Assembly (NCBI GenBank): GCA_027311485.1
Contig: DAICYU010000005.1
Location: forward strand, 13,130-27,159
Reading direction: 5' to 3'
Length of the DNA stretch: 14,030 bases
Origin: Acetobacteraceae bacterium
GTDB taxonomy: Bacteria > Pseudomonadota > Alphaproteobacteria > Acetobacterales > Acetobacteraceae
Positions 1 to 6,516 of the stretch are shown in pieces. Both the position numbers and the translations under genes were made by a program. The first letter of the stretch is position 1; each line of letters starts with the position of its first letter. A model generated the notes under the pieces. The model made no database searches. It was given only the letters and a program-made list of their open reading frames with translations, and was not told the DNA's origin.

Positions 1-270
1 TACCGCTGCCGCACGCACGGCGTCGGCCTGCGCGAACTGCAGGCCTTCAGCGGGCGGACGATCGACGTTCCGTCGCTGTTCATCGCCGGCGCCCGGGACT
101 GGGGTATCCATCAAAGCCCCGGCGCCATTGCCCGCATGCAAACAACCGCCTGCTCGGCCATGAAGGGCTGTCACCTTGTCGCCGGGGCCGGTCATTGGGT
201 GCAGCAGGAGCAGCCCGCCGAGGTCAACCGGCTGCTTCTGGGCTTCCTGGAAGACGCCCGTTCGGCCTGA
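1..270 (+). CDS. alpha/beta-hydrolase, epoxide-hydrolase-like (3' end only)
   Basis: The window opens inside this gene in frame 1, and the last 89 codons are visible before TGA at 268-270. The fragment shows the C-terminal part of an alpha/beta-hydrolase fold. A strand reading VPSLFIAGARDWG carries the likely catalytic acid (Asp at fragment residue 33). The motif GAGHWVQQEQP carries the catalytic histidine (fragment residue 65). It is followed by the usual closing helix, PAEVNRLLLGFLE. The GHW-Q-E-P pattern is typical of soluble epoxide hydrolases and haloalkane dehalogenases. The nucleophile elbow lies outside the window, so the exact substrate cannot be judged. The gene is separated from the polysaccharide operon by about 510 non-coding bases and is probably unrelated to it. 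Confidence 0.85.
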   Translation, partial: YRCRTHGVGLRELQAFSGRTIDVPSLFIAGARDWGIHQSPGAIARMQTTACSAMKGCHLVAGAGHWVQQEQPAEVNRLLLGFLEDARSA

Positions 271-279
271 CCTACACAA

Positions 280-295
280 TCCCGCCACTGCGGGA
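280..295 (+). terminator. possible weak hairpin terminator after the hydrolase gene
   Basis: TCCCGC-CACT-GCGGGA forms a perfect 6-bp stem with a 4-base loop, starting 10 bases after the hydrolase stop codon. Its position fits a terminator. No T-run follows it (the next bases are CAAGCGAAAC), so it is at best a weak intrinsic terminator or a 3'-end stabilising hairpin. Confidence 0.35.
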
Positions 296-321
296 CAAGC
301 GAAACGGAACGGACTGCGCAC

Positions 322-336
322 TAATTGCGGCAATTA
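322..336. promoter_or_regulatory. 15-bp perfect palindrome, candidate operator 1
   Basis: TAATTGC-G-GCAATTA is an exact inverted repeat with 7-bp arms around one central G. It lies upstream of the candidate promoter at 404-433. It shares the GCGGC core and the 15-bp odd geometry with the palindrome at 469-483. The centres (329 and 476) are 147 bp apart. Binding by a dimeric regulator is inferred from symmetry only, and no regulator is visible in the window. Confidence 0.4.
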
Positions 337-403
337 TCGCTTCGTTCTGCCCCTGTCGCACCGTCTCGAAAGCCCATACAATTTCGCAGTACGGGTATCA
401 ATT

Positions 404-433
404 TTGTCGGATCGTCATTCAAATACTGATAAT
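404..433 (+). promoter_or_regulatory. candidate sigma70-type promoter for the polysaccharide operon
   Basis: TTGTCG (404-409; 4 of 6 matches to TTGACA) and GATAAT (428-433; 5 of 6 matches to TATAAT) are separated by 18 bases. This is the best promoter-like pair I can see before the first operon gene, and it sits in the AT-rich part of the region. Transcription would start near 440. Weaker alternatives are TCTAAT at 591-596 and TATACG at 741-746, neither with a well-spaced -35 element. Confidence 0.4.
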
Positions 434-468
434 TCCCAATAGAATCTGCGCGCCGCAACGATTCCGTC

Positions 469-483
469 ATGTGGCGGCCACAT
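469..483. promoter_or_regulatory. 15-bp perfect palindrome, candidate operator 2
   Basis: ATGTGGC-G-GCCACAT is an exact inverted repeat with 7-bp arms around a central G, about 30 bases downstream of the predicted transcription start. It matches the palindrome at 322-336 in size and in the GCGGC core. The following bases offer alternative pairings: GGCGGC 473-478 with GCCGCC 499-504, or GCGGC 486-490 with GCCGC 499-503. It may therefore act in the mRNA leader rather than as a DNA operator. Confidence 0.4.
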
Positions 484-596
484 TTGCGGCGCCCACGTGC
501 CGCCGGCCGGTATCGTCTAAAAACTATTCCGTAACGTTTCATATTTCGTGAGTACACGCAGAGTTTGGTTTCGAACCTCATCCAAGCGTGTCTAAT

Positions 597-622
597 TTGC
601 ACACGTCCGAAAGGCTTCTGGG
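597..622 (+). repeat. shared upstream element, copy 1 (TTGCACACGTC + CCGAAAG)
   Basis: TTGCACACGTC (597-607) recurs exactly at 2331-2341, upstream of the second operon gene. In both places CCGAAAG follows: at 607-613 here, and at 2355-2361 in copy 2. A C-T-T...GGG tail comes next in each (CTTCTGGG here, CTTGGG in copy 2). The spacing between the two parts differs by 14 bases or so. A shared protein- or RNA-binding site is inferred from recurrence in the only two sizeable gaps of the operon. Confidence 0.4.
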
Positions 623-768
623 ACCGTTCTGCGGTCTGGAAGCGTGCAGTCCGACGAAATCAGGTGGCACCCATTGCGTGACATCCCACCCGGTCTAGGC
701 CCCGACAGGTTGTCTGACCGTTCGAACCGGATGCGCCTTCTATACGAAGTCGTCTTCTTAACGGGAAC

Positions 769-772
769 AGGA
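769..772 (+). promoter_or_regulatory. ribosome binding site of the first operon gene
   Basis: AGGA ends 8 bases before the ATG at 781. It lies within a short tandem repeat, GGAACAGGAACAGG (764-777). It supports the ATG at 781 as the start. Confidence 0.5.
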
Positions 773-780
773 ACAGGCTG

Positions 781-2319
781 ATGCCAGGAATGGCTGAACC
801 CGATATTGCGCTCGACATCGTCTCGACGGCCACCTCCCTATCGGCGGCCGATCCCATTCACGCACACCGCCTGGCACCACGGCCCAGGCTGGCACTGCGG
901 GCCATCGGGTTGATCGGGTTGGACGCCTTCGTCGCCGCCAGTGCGGCGATGCTGAGCTACGCGCTATTCGATTCGCCGAGCAGCCTGACCATCGGTCCGG
1001 TCATGCTGCCCATCGTCTGCCTGACGATCTGCACCATTCTCAGCTTTGCCGAACGCGGCCTGTATGCGCCCTTCGAGATCGTGAGCCATACGGTGCCGTG
1101 GCGCAAGCTGGTGCTCGCCTGGCTGCAGGCCGTGGCGGTCGGCACCCTCGCGGTGTTCTGCCTCGGCGCAATCGCCGGGCCGGTACACCTGCCGGCGGTC
1201 GGCCGCATGACTGAAACACTGCAAGGACCCTGGCTGCCGGTCTTCCTGGCCCTTGGCCTGTCCGGCGTCATCGCCGGCCGCCTGCTGCGCCAGCGCCTGC
1301 ACGCGGGACCAGCCCCGTTGAACCGCACCGTGATCATCGGTGAGGCCGCCTCGATCGCGGATCTCGTGCTGCGCATCCGCGCCGGCGCGCCACGCAGCTT
1401 CGATGTCATCGGCCTTGTTTCCCACGCCGACACGTCGGAACTGGGATCGCGGGACACCTATCTGGGCCTGCCACTGTTCGGCGACATCGACGCGCTGGAA
1501 CGGATGATCCGTCAGGATGCCGTCGATACGGTGCTGGTGGCGCTGCCATGGACCGAGGCCGATCGCATCCGCGCGATTATTCACCGTATTTCGATGGCTC
1601 CGGTCGATGTGTATGTCTATCCCGGCCTGAATGTGCTGAACCTGCCGCTACGGCGGGCAGAACGCTCGCTGGACAACCTGCCGTTGCTGGTGGCCTGCAA
1701 TCGGCCGATCGATGGTTGGCGCGGTTTTGTCAAGCGGGCCGAGGATGTGGTTCTGTCGGCCGGCGTGCTGCTGTTCATATCGCCGGTGATGCTGGCGATC
1801 GCCGTGGCGATCAAATTGACATCGAAAGGACCCGTCTTCTTCAAGCAACGGCGGCTCGGCTATAACAATCGTGTGATAGAAGTCTTGAAATTTCGCTCGA
1901 TGTATACCCACCTCGCGGACGCCGACGCGACGCTGCAGGCGTTTCGCGGCGACAAGCGTGTCACCAAGGTTGGTGCCTGGCTGCGCAAGACCAGCATGGA
2001 TGAGCTGCCGCAGCTGCTGAACGTGTTGAGGGGCGATATGTCCCTGGTCGGACCGCGACCCCACGCGCTGGCGACTACCGCGGGCGGGATGGCGCTGGAG
2101 GAAGCGGTGCCCGTCTATGCCTCACGCCATCGTGTCAAACCCGGAATAACCGGCTGGGCGCAGGTGCATGGTTACCGCGGGGCCCTGGACACTGTGGACA
2201 AGATCGTGCACCGCGTGAACCACGATCTGTACTACATCGAGAATTGGTCTCTCGCCCTTGACCTCAAGATTTTGTGGCGAACGGCCAGGCTGGTTTTTGC
2301 CGATGACAATGCGTTTTGA
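781..2319 (+). CDS. polyprenyl glycosylphosphotransferase (undecaprenyl-phosphate sugar-1-phosphate transferase), exopolysaccharide initiation
   Basis: This 512-residue protein should start repeat-unit synthesis by moving a sugar-1-phosphate (glucose or galactose type) from a UDP-sugar to undecaprenyl phosphate at the inner membrane. It has the full-length WcaJ/GumD-type layout. About four hydrophobic segments lie within residues 39-168. A CoA-binding/Rossmann-like soluble domain starts near NRTVIIGEA (about 181). A membrane helix follows KRAEDVV (from 318). The C-terminal bacterial sugar transferase domain shows KFRSM (370-374), DELPQLLNVLRGDMSLVGPRP (Asp407-Glu408 through Pro427), KPGITGWAQV and a closing DLYYIENWSL. 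Asp-Glu of DELPQ and the VGPRP loop are the expected catalytic features. It is the first operon gene, behind the long regulatory region. The sugar specificity cannot be read from sequence alone. GumD/AceA-like glucose transfer is a reasonable guess. Confidence 0.93.
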   Translation: MPGMAEPDIALDIVSTATSLSAADPIHAHRLAPRPRLALRAIGLIGLDAFVAASAAMLSYALFDSPSSLTIGPVMLPIVCLTICTILSFAERGLYAPFEIVSHTVPWRKLVLAWLQAVAVGTLAVFCLGAIAGPVHLPAVGRMTETLQGPWLPVFLALGLSGVIAGRLLRQRLHAGPAPLNRTVIIGEAASIADLVLRIRAGAPRSFDVIGLVSHADTSELGSRDTYLGLPLFGDIDALERMIRQDAVDTVLVALPWTEADRIRAIIHRISMAPVDVYVYPGLNVLNLPLRRAERSLDNLPLLVACNRPIDGWRGFVKRAEDVVLSAGVLLFISPVMLAIAVAIKLTSKGPVFFKQRRLGYNNRVIEVLKFRSMYTHLADADATLQAFRGDKRVTKVGAWLRKTSMDELPQLLNVLRGDMSLVGPRPHALATTAGGMALEEAVPVYASRHRVKPGITGWAQVHGYRGALDTVDKIVHRVNHDLYYIENWSLALDLKILWRTARLVFADDNAF

Positions 2320-2330
2320 TTTCGGCTCGG

Positions 2331-2367
2331 TTGCACACGTCTCTACGCTACTGACCGAAAGCTTGGG
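2331..2367 (+). repeat. shared upstream element, copy 2, in the gap before the ATPase gene
   Basis: TTGCACACGTC (2331-2341) is identical to 597-607. CCGAAAG (2355-2361) and CTTGGG follow, as in copy 1. It lies within the 93-base gap between the first and second operon genes, the only large gap inside the operon. CCGAAA at 2355-2360 can also pair with TTTCGG at 2320-2325, right after the transferase stop, to make a loose 6-bp stem. This could be an internal regulatory or promoter region, or an mRNA processing site. No clear -35/-10 pair is visible. Confidence 0.4.
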
Positions 2368-2399
2368 CAATCACATCGATCAGGGCCCGGACCAGAATT

Positions 2400-2403
2400 G
2401 GAG
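2400..2403 (+). promoter_or_regulatory. ribosome binding site that points to the GTG start at 2413
   Basis: GGAG ends 9 bases before GTG 2413. The competing in-frame TTG at 2398 has no comparable upstream site. The GTG is therefore preferred as the start of the ATPase gene. Confidence 0.5.
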
Positions 2404-2412
2404 CACGCCAAC

Positions 2413-3144
2413 GTGAACAGGCTATCTAACCCCGAGCTGACGATCCTTCGTAAGCCCGCGCCGGTTCCCGCCGCGGCCGAGGAGCACGCTGTTGCGCCAG
2501 CCCGGATCGGGATTGGCGCAATATCCCGCCACCATCCTTCATTTGTGCAACTTTATTTTGCGATCGAAGCAAGACGCACCAGCGCCATGCCGCTGGTCGT
2601 GCAATTCATTTCGCCAACGGTTGGCACTGGTGCCAGCACCGTTGCCTCGGGCTATGCGCGGGTCGCGGCCGACGACTGCGCGCAGCCGGTACTTTATATC
2701 GACTGCAATCCGCCGCCAGCAGCCAGGGGACGAAAGGCCGCACCAACGGCAAACGGCACGCTTTTCGACGCGTTGCGCAGCGGCCTGCCGCTGTCCGAAG
2801 CCATGGCCCCGGCCCGCGATGCCAAGAACCTGCTATGGGCCCGTCTCGGCCCGGGTGAACGCCCGCTGCTGACCCTGGGTGGCGACCGGCTGCAATCGAT
2901 GCTGGATATGCTGCGGACCAATCACCCGGTCATCGTACTGGACACGCCGCCGACCGATGCGCCGGAATCCGCCGCGGTGTCCCGCTACTGCGACGGTTCG
3001 GTGCTGGTGGTTGCCGCCGGCCGGACGCGGCAATGGGAGATCGAGAATGCCAAGGCGTTGCTGGAGCGTCTGGGCGGCCAAACCGTCGGCGTGGTGCTGA
3101 ACCGCGAACGCAGCATCGTACCCCGCTGGTTGAGCCGCCACTGA
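2413..3144 (+). CDS. CpsD/CapB-like polysaccharide P-loop ATPase with degenerate Walker A
   Basis: This 243-residue cytoplasmic protein has the fold signature of the bacterial tyrosine-kinase/ParA-MinD-like ATPases that partner polysaccharide co-polymerases. The Walker A region reads VQFISPTVGTGASTVA (Gly71 to Thr76 for GTGAST). The usual lysine of GxGKST is Ala74, codon GCC 2632-2634. A Walker A'-like strand VLYIDCNPP carries Asp97. A Walker B-like strand VIVLDTPPTD carries Asp177. The tail ends RSIVPRWLSRH with no tyrosine cluster, unlike Wzc/CpsD kinases. I infer an accessory or regulatory ATPase-fold partner for the kinase-less co-polymerase encoded at 7928-9445, rather than an autophosphorylating kinase. 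The start is GTG 2413 because GGAG precedes it; an upstream TTG at 2398 would add five residues. The stop lies one base before the next ATG. Confidence 0.8.
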   Translation: MNRLSNPELTILRKPAPVPAAAEEHAVAPARIGIGAISRHHPSFVQLYFAIEARRTSAMPLVVQFISPTVGTGASTVASGYARVAADDCAQPVLYIDCNPPPAARGRKAAPTANGTLFDALRSGLPLSEAMAPARDAKNLLWARLGPGERPLLTLGGDRLQSMLDMLRTNHPVIVLDTPPTDAPESAAVSRYCDGSVLVVAAGRTRQWEIENAKALLERLGGQTVGVVLNRERSIVPRWLSRH

Positions 3145-3145
3145 C

Positions 3146-4534
3146 ATGCACACTGCCACCAGCGCATCCTCCGAGTGGGCGGAGGCCAACTTCCTGCCAC
3201 GGCGGCGCGCCACGCCGCGCGTCGTCGTTATCGCCGGCATAGACCGGTCCGAAATCGTCGACGCCGCACTGGCTGATCCGGCGTTGACGGACACCATCGT
3301 GCCGCGCCTGGAGCCCGCCTGCTCACCACCCTGCGACGCGTTGCTGTGGCGCTGCGAAACCGCCGCCGGCGATCCACTGAACCGGCCCGGGCTCCTCGGC
3401 CGTATCTGGCACCGGCCGCCCTATGCGGTGACGGTCAGGTTGGTGTGCTACAAGCCGGGCAATACCGCGCCGGAAATCCTGGATGAAGCCACGATCGGCA
3501 CACGCGGGCCGCGCGATGCCTTTCGCTCGGCCCTGGACCGCATCGCCATGCGCTTCATTCGCGATGCCGCGCTGGACCGGGCACGCGGCCCGTCCGCCGC
3601 GGCGCCGGCCATGCCGAAGGGCCGGGGCGGCTGGCTGGATTACCAGCACGCCCGCTGGCATGAGCGGCTGAGCACGGAATGGTGGAGCCTGGGTGAGTCC
3701 ACCGCGTCCATCGACGACGTTCTGGGCGGCGCCGGGCTTGGCACCGTCAGCTGGCGCAATGTCGCCGCAGGGGACCGTTATCTGGCCGATCCGTTCCCAT
3801 GGCCCGGAACCGGGCGCATCCTGTGCGAGGAGATGCCGGCCCGCGGCGGCATCGGCCGCATCGTGGCGGTCGAACCGGGCCCGCGCCCGCCGCAGGTCAT
3901 TCTGGATGACGGTCCCCACCATTCCTATCCGTGCACGCTGCAGGAGCAGGACACAGTATTCTGCGTACCGGAGTCAACCGGGCGCGGCGAGACGCGCATC
4001 TACCGGCTGCGCAACGATGGCGTGCTGGAGCCGGTGGCGGACCCTGCCCCGCATCTGCGCCTCGCCGATCCGACGCTGTTTCGGCATGACGGCCGCTACT
4101 GGCTGGCCTGCACCGATCTGGATGTCGGCACCCACGACAATCTGTGCCTGCTGCACGCGCCGTCGATTGAGGGGCCATGGGCGCCGCACCGGCTGTGGCC
4201 GGTGAAGGTCGACATCCGGTCGGCGCGTCCCGCCGGCATGGTGTTCGCGCACCAGGACCGGCTGTTCCGGCCGGCGCAGGATTGTGCCGCCACCTACGGG
4301 GCAGCGATCACGATCAACGACATTCGCCGCCTGAATGAGGCCGAGTTCGAGGAAGTGCCTGTCACCGTCCTGCGGCCCGACAAGGCCGGACCGTTTCCGC
4401 ACGGTCTGCACACCCTGGTGCACGACGGTGCGCGATTCTGGGTCGATGGCAAGCGGTTCGTCTTCGATCCCGGCCGCACAGGCCACAGGTTCATCGAGAA
4501 ACTATCGCGCCGCTTTGCCGGTGCCGGAGGCTGA
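3146..4534 (+). CDS. GH43-like beta-propeller protein (GINT1 N-terminal-domain type), probable glycan-acting enzyme
   Basis: This 462-residue protein has an N-terminal part (about 1-200) that I do not recognise and a C-terminal part resembling a five-bladed propeller. The blade motifs are YLADPFPWPGTGRILCEE (Asp about 214), SYPCTLQEQDTVFCVPES, LRLADPTLFRHDGRYWLACT (about 308), and a later blade RPAGMVFAHQDRLFRPAQD (about 360). It ends with PHGLHTLVHDGARFWVDGK. Repeated D-P-[FT]-[PL]-F/W and G-R-Y-W patterns are typical of GH43/GH32-like folds. They also match the domain named after the N-terminus of plant glucosamine inositolphosphorylceramide transferase, which is found in bacterial polysaccharide loci. 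Activity is unknown; glycosyl transfer, hydrolysis or sugar binding are all possible. No signal peptide is evident, so it is probably cytoplasmic. It starts one base after the preceding stop without a clear Shine-Dalgarno, so translational coupling is likely. Confidence 0.7.
   Translation: MHTATSASSEWAEANFLPRRRATPRVVVIAGIDRSEIVDAALADPALTDTIVPRLEPACSPPCDALLWRCETAAGDPLNRPGLLGRIWHRPPYAVTVRLVCYKPGNTAPEILDEATIGTRGPRDAFRSALDRIAMRFIRDAALDRARGPSAAAPAMPKGRGGWLDYQHARWHERLSTEWWSLGESTASIDDVLGGAGLGTVSWRNVAAGDRYLADPFPWPGTGRILCEEMPARGGIGRIVAVEPGPRPPQVILDDGPHHSYPCTLQEQDTVFCVPESTGRGETRIYRLRNDGVLEPVADPAPHLRLADPTLFRHDGRYWLACTDLDVGTHDNLCLLHAPSIEGPWAPHRLWPVKVDIRSARPAGMVFAHQDRLFRPAQDCAATYGAAITINDIRRLNEAEFEEVPVTVLRPDKAGPFPHGLHTLVHDGARFWVDGKRFVFDPGRTGHRFIEKLSRRFAGAGG
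4526..4530 (+). promoter_or_regulatory. ribosome binding site that sets the ATG start at 4541
   Basis: GGAGG lies inside the end of the propeller gene. It is 10 bases before ATG 4541, but only 4 bases before an in-frame TTG at 4535. The ATG is preferred by codon and spacing. Confidence 0.5.
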
Positions 4535-4540
4535 TTGAGC

Positions 4541-5746
4541 ATGTCTGTGTCGGCTGTCGTGTCTCCTGCGAAAACCCTGACCGCTGCCGCATCGGCTCGC
4601 AGCGTTTCTGGCCAGCGCGCGATGTCGGTTGCGATCTACATGCATGATCTGGCCGGCGGCGGCGTGGAACGTCAGAGCCTGATCATCGCCGAAGAATTCC
4701 GTCGCTGTGGCATCGACGTGACCTTGGTGCTGCACCGGCTGCGCGGGCAACTCATGCACGAAATGCCGTCCGGCCTGCGGGTTGTCGATCTGAACAGCAC
4801 GCGCACGCTGGGCGATGTCTCGCGCCTGGTGCAGTTTCTGCGGGCCGAGCAGCCGGATATTTTGCTGGCCAATCTGGACCTGAACAATGTTGCCGCGCTG
4901 ATCGCCAAAGGGCTGAGTTTCAGCCGGACGCGCGTGGTGATCTGCCAGCACAACCCGATCTCACCCAGTTTCGTGAACTGCGAGAACTGGATGTACCGGC
5001 GTGTGCCGCAGACCTATCGCGCCCTGCGTCCGCTGATCAGCCGGGCGGTTGCGGTGTCGGCTGGGGTGGCGGAGGAGCTGTGCGATCTGGCGGGTTTGCC
5101 GCGTGACCGGGTGGTAACGATCAACAATCCCGTGATCGGCCCCGAATTCCACGCCCGCAGCCAGGAAGCTGCGGATCATCCGTGGTTCCGGCCGTCGAGC
5201 CGCCCGGTGTTCGTCACCGCCGGCCGCCTGGTGTTGCAGAAGGATCACGACACCATGCTGCGCGCCTTTGCCCTGCACCGGCAGCGCAGCGACAGCCACC
5301 TGATCATCCTTGGCACTGGCCCGCTGGAGGCGGAGCTGCGCGCCCTGACCGCAGAGCTGGGCCTGTCGCAGGTAGTCGACTTCGCCGGCTTCCGGCCGAA
5401 TGCCCTGCCCTACTTCCGGCAGGCCGATGCCTTCCTGCTGAGTTCCCGCTGCGAAGGCTTCGGCAATGTCATCGTCGAGGCCTTGGGCTGCGGCACCCCG
5501 GTGATTTCCACCCGCTGCGAGCACGGGCCGGCGGAAATCCTCGGCGACGGGCGCTACGGCGTGCTGGCGCGGCCGCGCGATCCCGAGGCGCTGGCCCAGG
5601 CGATGGATGAGGTGGGGTCGCTGCGCGAACGGTTTCCTGCCGAAGTGCTGCGGCACCGCGCCGCCGATTTCAGCTATGCCGCATGCGCGTCACGCTACAT
5701 GGCGATGTTCAAGGCGCTTGCGCCGACACCGGCGCGGGTGGCGTAA
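4541..5746 (+). CDS. glycosyltransferase family 4 (GT-B fold), exopolysaccharide repeat-unit assembly
   Basis: This 401-residue retaining glycosyltransferase should add a sugar from a nucleotide-sugar donor to the growing lipid-linked repeat unit on the cytoplasmic face. The N-terminal acceptor domain starts at VAIYMHDLAGGGVERQSL, with the typical GG-x-E/R loop. The C-terminal donor domain begins at VFVTAGRLVLQKDHDTML and continues LIILGTGPLEAELR. It carries the EX7E pair in CEGFGNVIVE (Glu305 and Glu313), followed by ALGCGTPVISTRCEHGPAEIL. All expected parts are present, and length is normal for the family. The start at ATG 4541 is chosen over TTG 4535. A further ATG at 4622 (MSVAIYMHDL) would remove about 27 residues of unrecognised N-terminus and is a real alternative. 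Sugar specificity is unknown. Confidence 0.9.
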   Translation: MSVSAVVSPAKTLTAAASARSVSGQRAMSVAIYMHDLAGGGVERQSLIIAEEFRRCGIDVTLVLHRLRGQLMHEMPSGLRVVDLNSTRTLGDVSRLVQFLRAEQPDILLANLDLNNVAALIAKGLSFSRTRVVICQHNPISPSFVNCENWMYRRVPQTYRALRPLISRAVAVSAGVAEELCDLAGLPRDRVVTINNPVIGPEFHARSQEAADHPWFRPSSRPVFVTAGRLVLQKDHDTMLRAFALHRQRSDSHLIILGTGPLEAELRALTAELGLSQVVDFAGFRPNALPYFRQADAFLLSSRCEGFGNVIVEALGCGTPVISTRCEHGPAEILGDGRYGVLARPRDPEALAQAMDEVGSLRERFPAEVLRHRAADFSYAACASRYMAMFKALAPTPARVA

Positions 5747-5748
5747 CC

Positions 5749-6516
5749 ATGCGTCAACCGCTCCCTTTTGGCCTGTGCCTCAGCCCGGATTCCGCACATG
5801 ACCTGGCGCGAGCCGCCGTCTACGAACGGCCGGACAACAGCGTTTCCCTGGTGGTCACGCCGAATATCGACCACATCGCCACCATCCGCCGCTCCGCCAA
5901 GCTGGCGCGGGCCTATCGGAACGCGGCCCGCATCGTTTGCGACGGTTGGCCGGTCCAACTGTATGCTCGGCTGTGCGGCCTGCCGCTGAACCGGGTCACC
6001 GGGTGCGAGATCACGTCCGAGTTGATGCGCATGGGGCCGTATCCGGAATGGCACCGGTTCTTCTTCGTGGTGGATACCGCCATGACAGAACAGGCAGTGC
6101 GGGCCTGGGCCGAACGCAACGGGGTGGTGTGCGACACGATGGTGCCGCCGTTCGGGTTTGAGCGTGACGCCGCCTGCTGCGCCGCGCTGGCGGACCGGAT
6201 TACCCGCCATGGCACGACCGTATTGATCATGGCCGTGGGCGCGCCGCGCAGCGAGGTGTTCGTCGATACCCATCGCGCCGCCCTGCCGCCGTGCTGGGCC
6301 TTCTGTGTCGGCCAGGCGGTGAAGATTGAACTCGGCCTGGTGCAACGGGCGTCCTCGGTCTGGCAATCCGTCGGCCTGGAATGGCTGTGGCGGCTGTGCC
6401 AGGAACCCGGACGGCTGGCCAGGCGCTATGCAACGGCGTCCGTCGGCTTTGGCCTTGCGGTCATCGAGGACCAGGTGCGCGGCGGACTGCGTACCCTGCA
6501 GGTCAGTGAACGATGA
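5749..6516 (+). CDS. WecG/TagA/CpsF family glycosyltransferase
   Basis: This 255-residue enzyme has the length and motif order of the GT26 (WecG/TagA/CpsF) family, which transfers sugars such as ManNAc, ManNAcA or glucuronic acid to polyprenyl-linked intermediates. LVVTPNIDHIATIRRS carries Thr37 and Asn39. IVCDGWPVQLYARLCG carries Asp65-Gly66. NRVTGCEITSELM follows. IMAVGAPRSEVFVDTH corresponds to the family's G-x-P-K/R-Q-E segment, but Ser168 replaces the usual Gln. Thr37 and Asp65 fit the positions I recall as catalytic in TagA. In xanthan- or acetan-type loci the equivalent enzyme is GumM-like. I chose ATG 5749, two bases after the preceding stop. An upstream in-frame ATG at 5683 would add 22 residues that only read through the previous gene in another frame. 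Confidence 0.88.
   Translation: MRQPLPFGLCLSPDSAHDLARAAVYERPDNSVSLVVTPNIDHIATIRRSAKLARAYRNAARIVCDGWPVQLYARLCGLPLNRVTGCEITSELMRMGPYPEWHRFFFVVDTAMTEQAVRAWAERNGVVCDTMVPPFGFERDAACCAALADRITRHGTTVLIMAVGAPRSEVFVDTHRAALPPCWAFCVGQAVKIELGLVQRASSVWQSVGLEWLWRLCQEPGRLARRYATASVGFGLAVIEDQVRGGLRTLQVSER

Larger units (their letters stand above)
271..780. other. long non-coding region upstream of the polysaccharide operon
   Basis: No convincing gene is seen here on either strand. The short open frames have no family signature. The stretch is visibly richer in A and T than the flanking genes, as expected for a regulatory region. It contains a hairpin just after the hydrolase stop, two perfect 15-bp odd palindromes (322-336 and 469-483), and a plausible promoter between them (404-433). 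It also has overlapping GC-rich inverted repeats at about 473-510, a small inverted repeat at 622-626/632-636, an element at 597-622 that recurs upstream of the second operon gene, and an 8-bp palindrome GTTCGAAC at 720-727. If the promoter at 404-433 is used, the mRNA leader is about 340 bases long. Confidence 0.7.

Noticed and set aside
195..551. 118-codon open frame on the + strand across the end of the hydrolase and the gap
   Set aside because: It overlaps the hydrolase gene in another frame and continues into non-coding sequence without any motif.
321..602. 93-codon open frame on the - strand in the regulatory region
   Set aside because: It has no recognisable domain or convincing ribosome site, and its composition looks random. 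It also covers the best promoter and both palindromes.
271..780. CRISPR array, tRNA or insertion sequence in the gap
   Set aside because: There are no regularly spaced repeats, cloverleaf-like segment, transposase fragment or terminal inverted repeats.
5683..5748. N-terminal extension of the WecG-type gene from ATG 5683
   Set aside because: These 22 codons lie inside the preceding GT4 gene in another frame and add no family sequence. ATG 5749, just after the GT4 stop, fits the family N-terminus.
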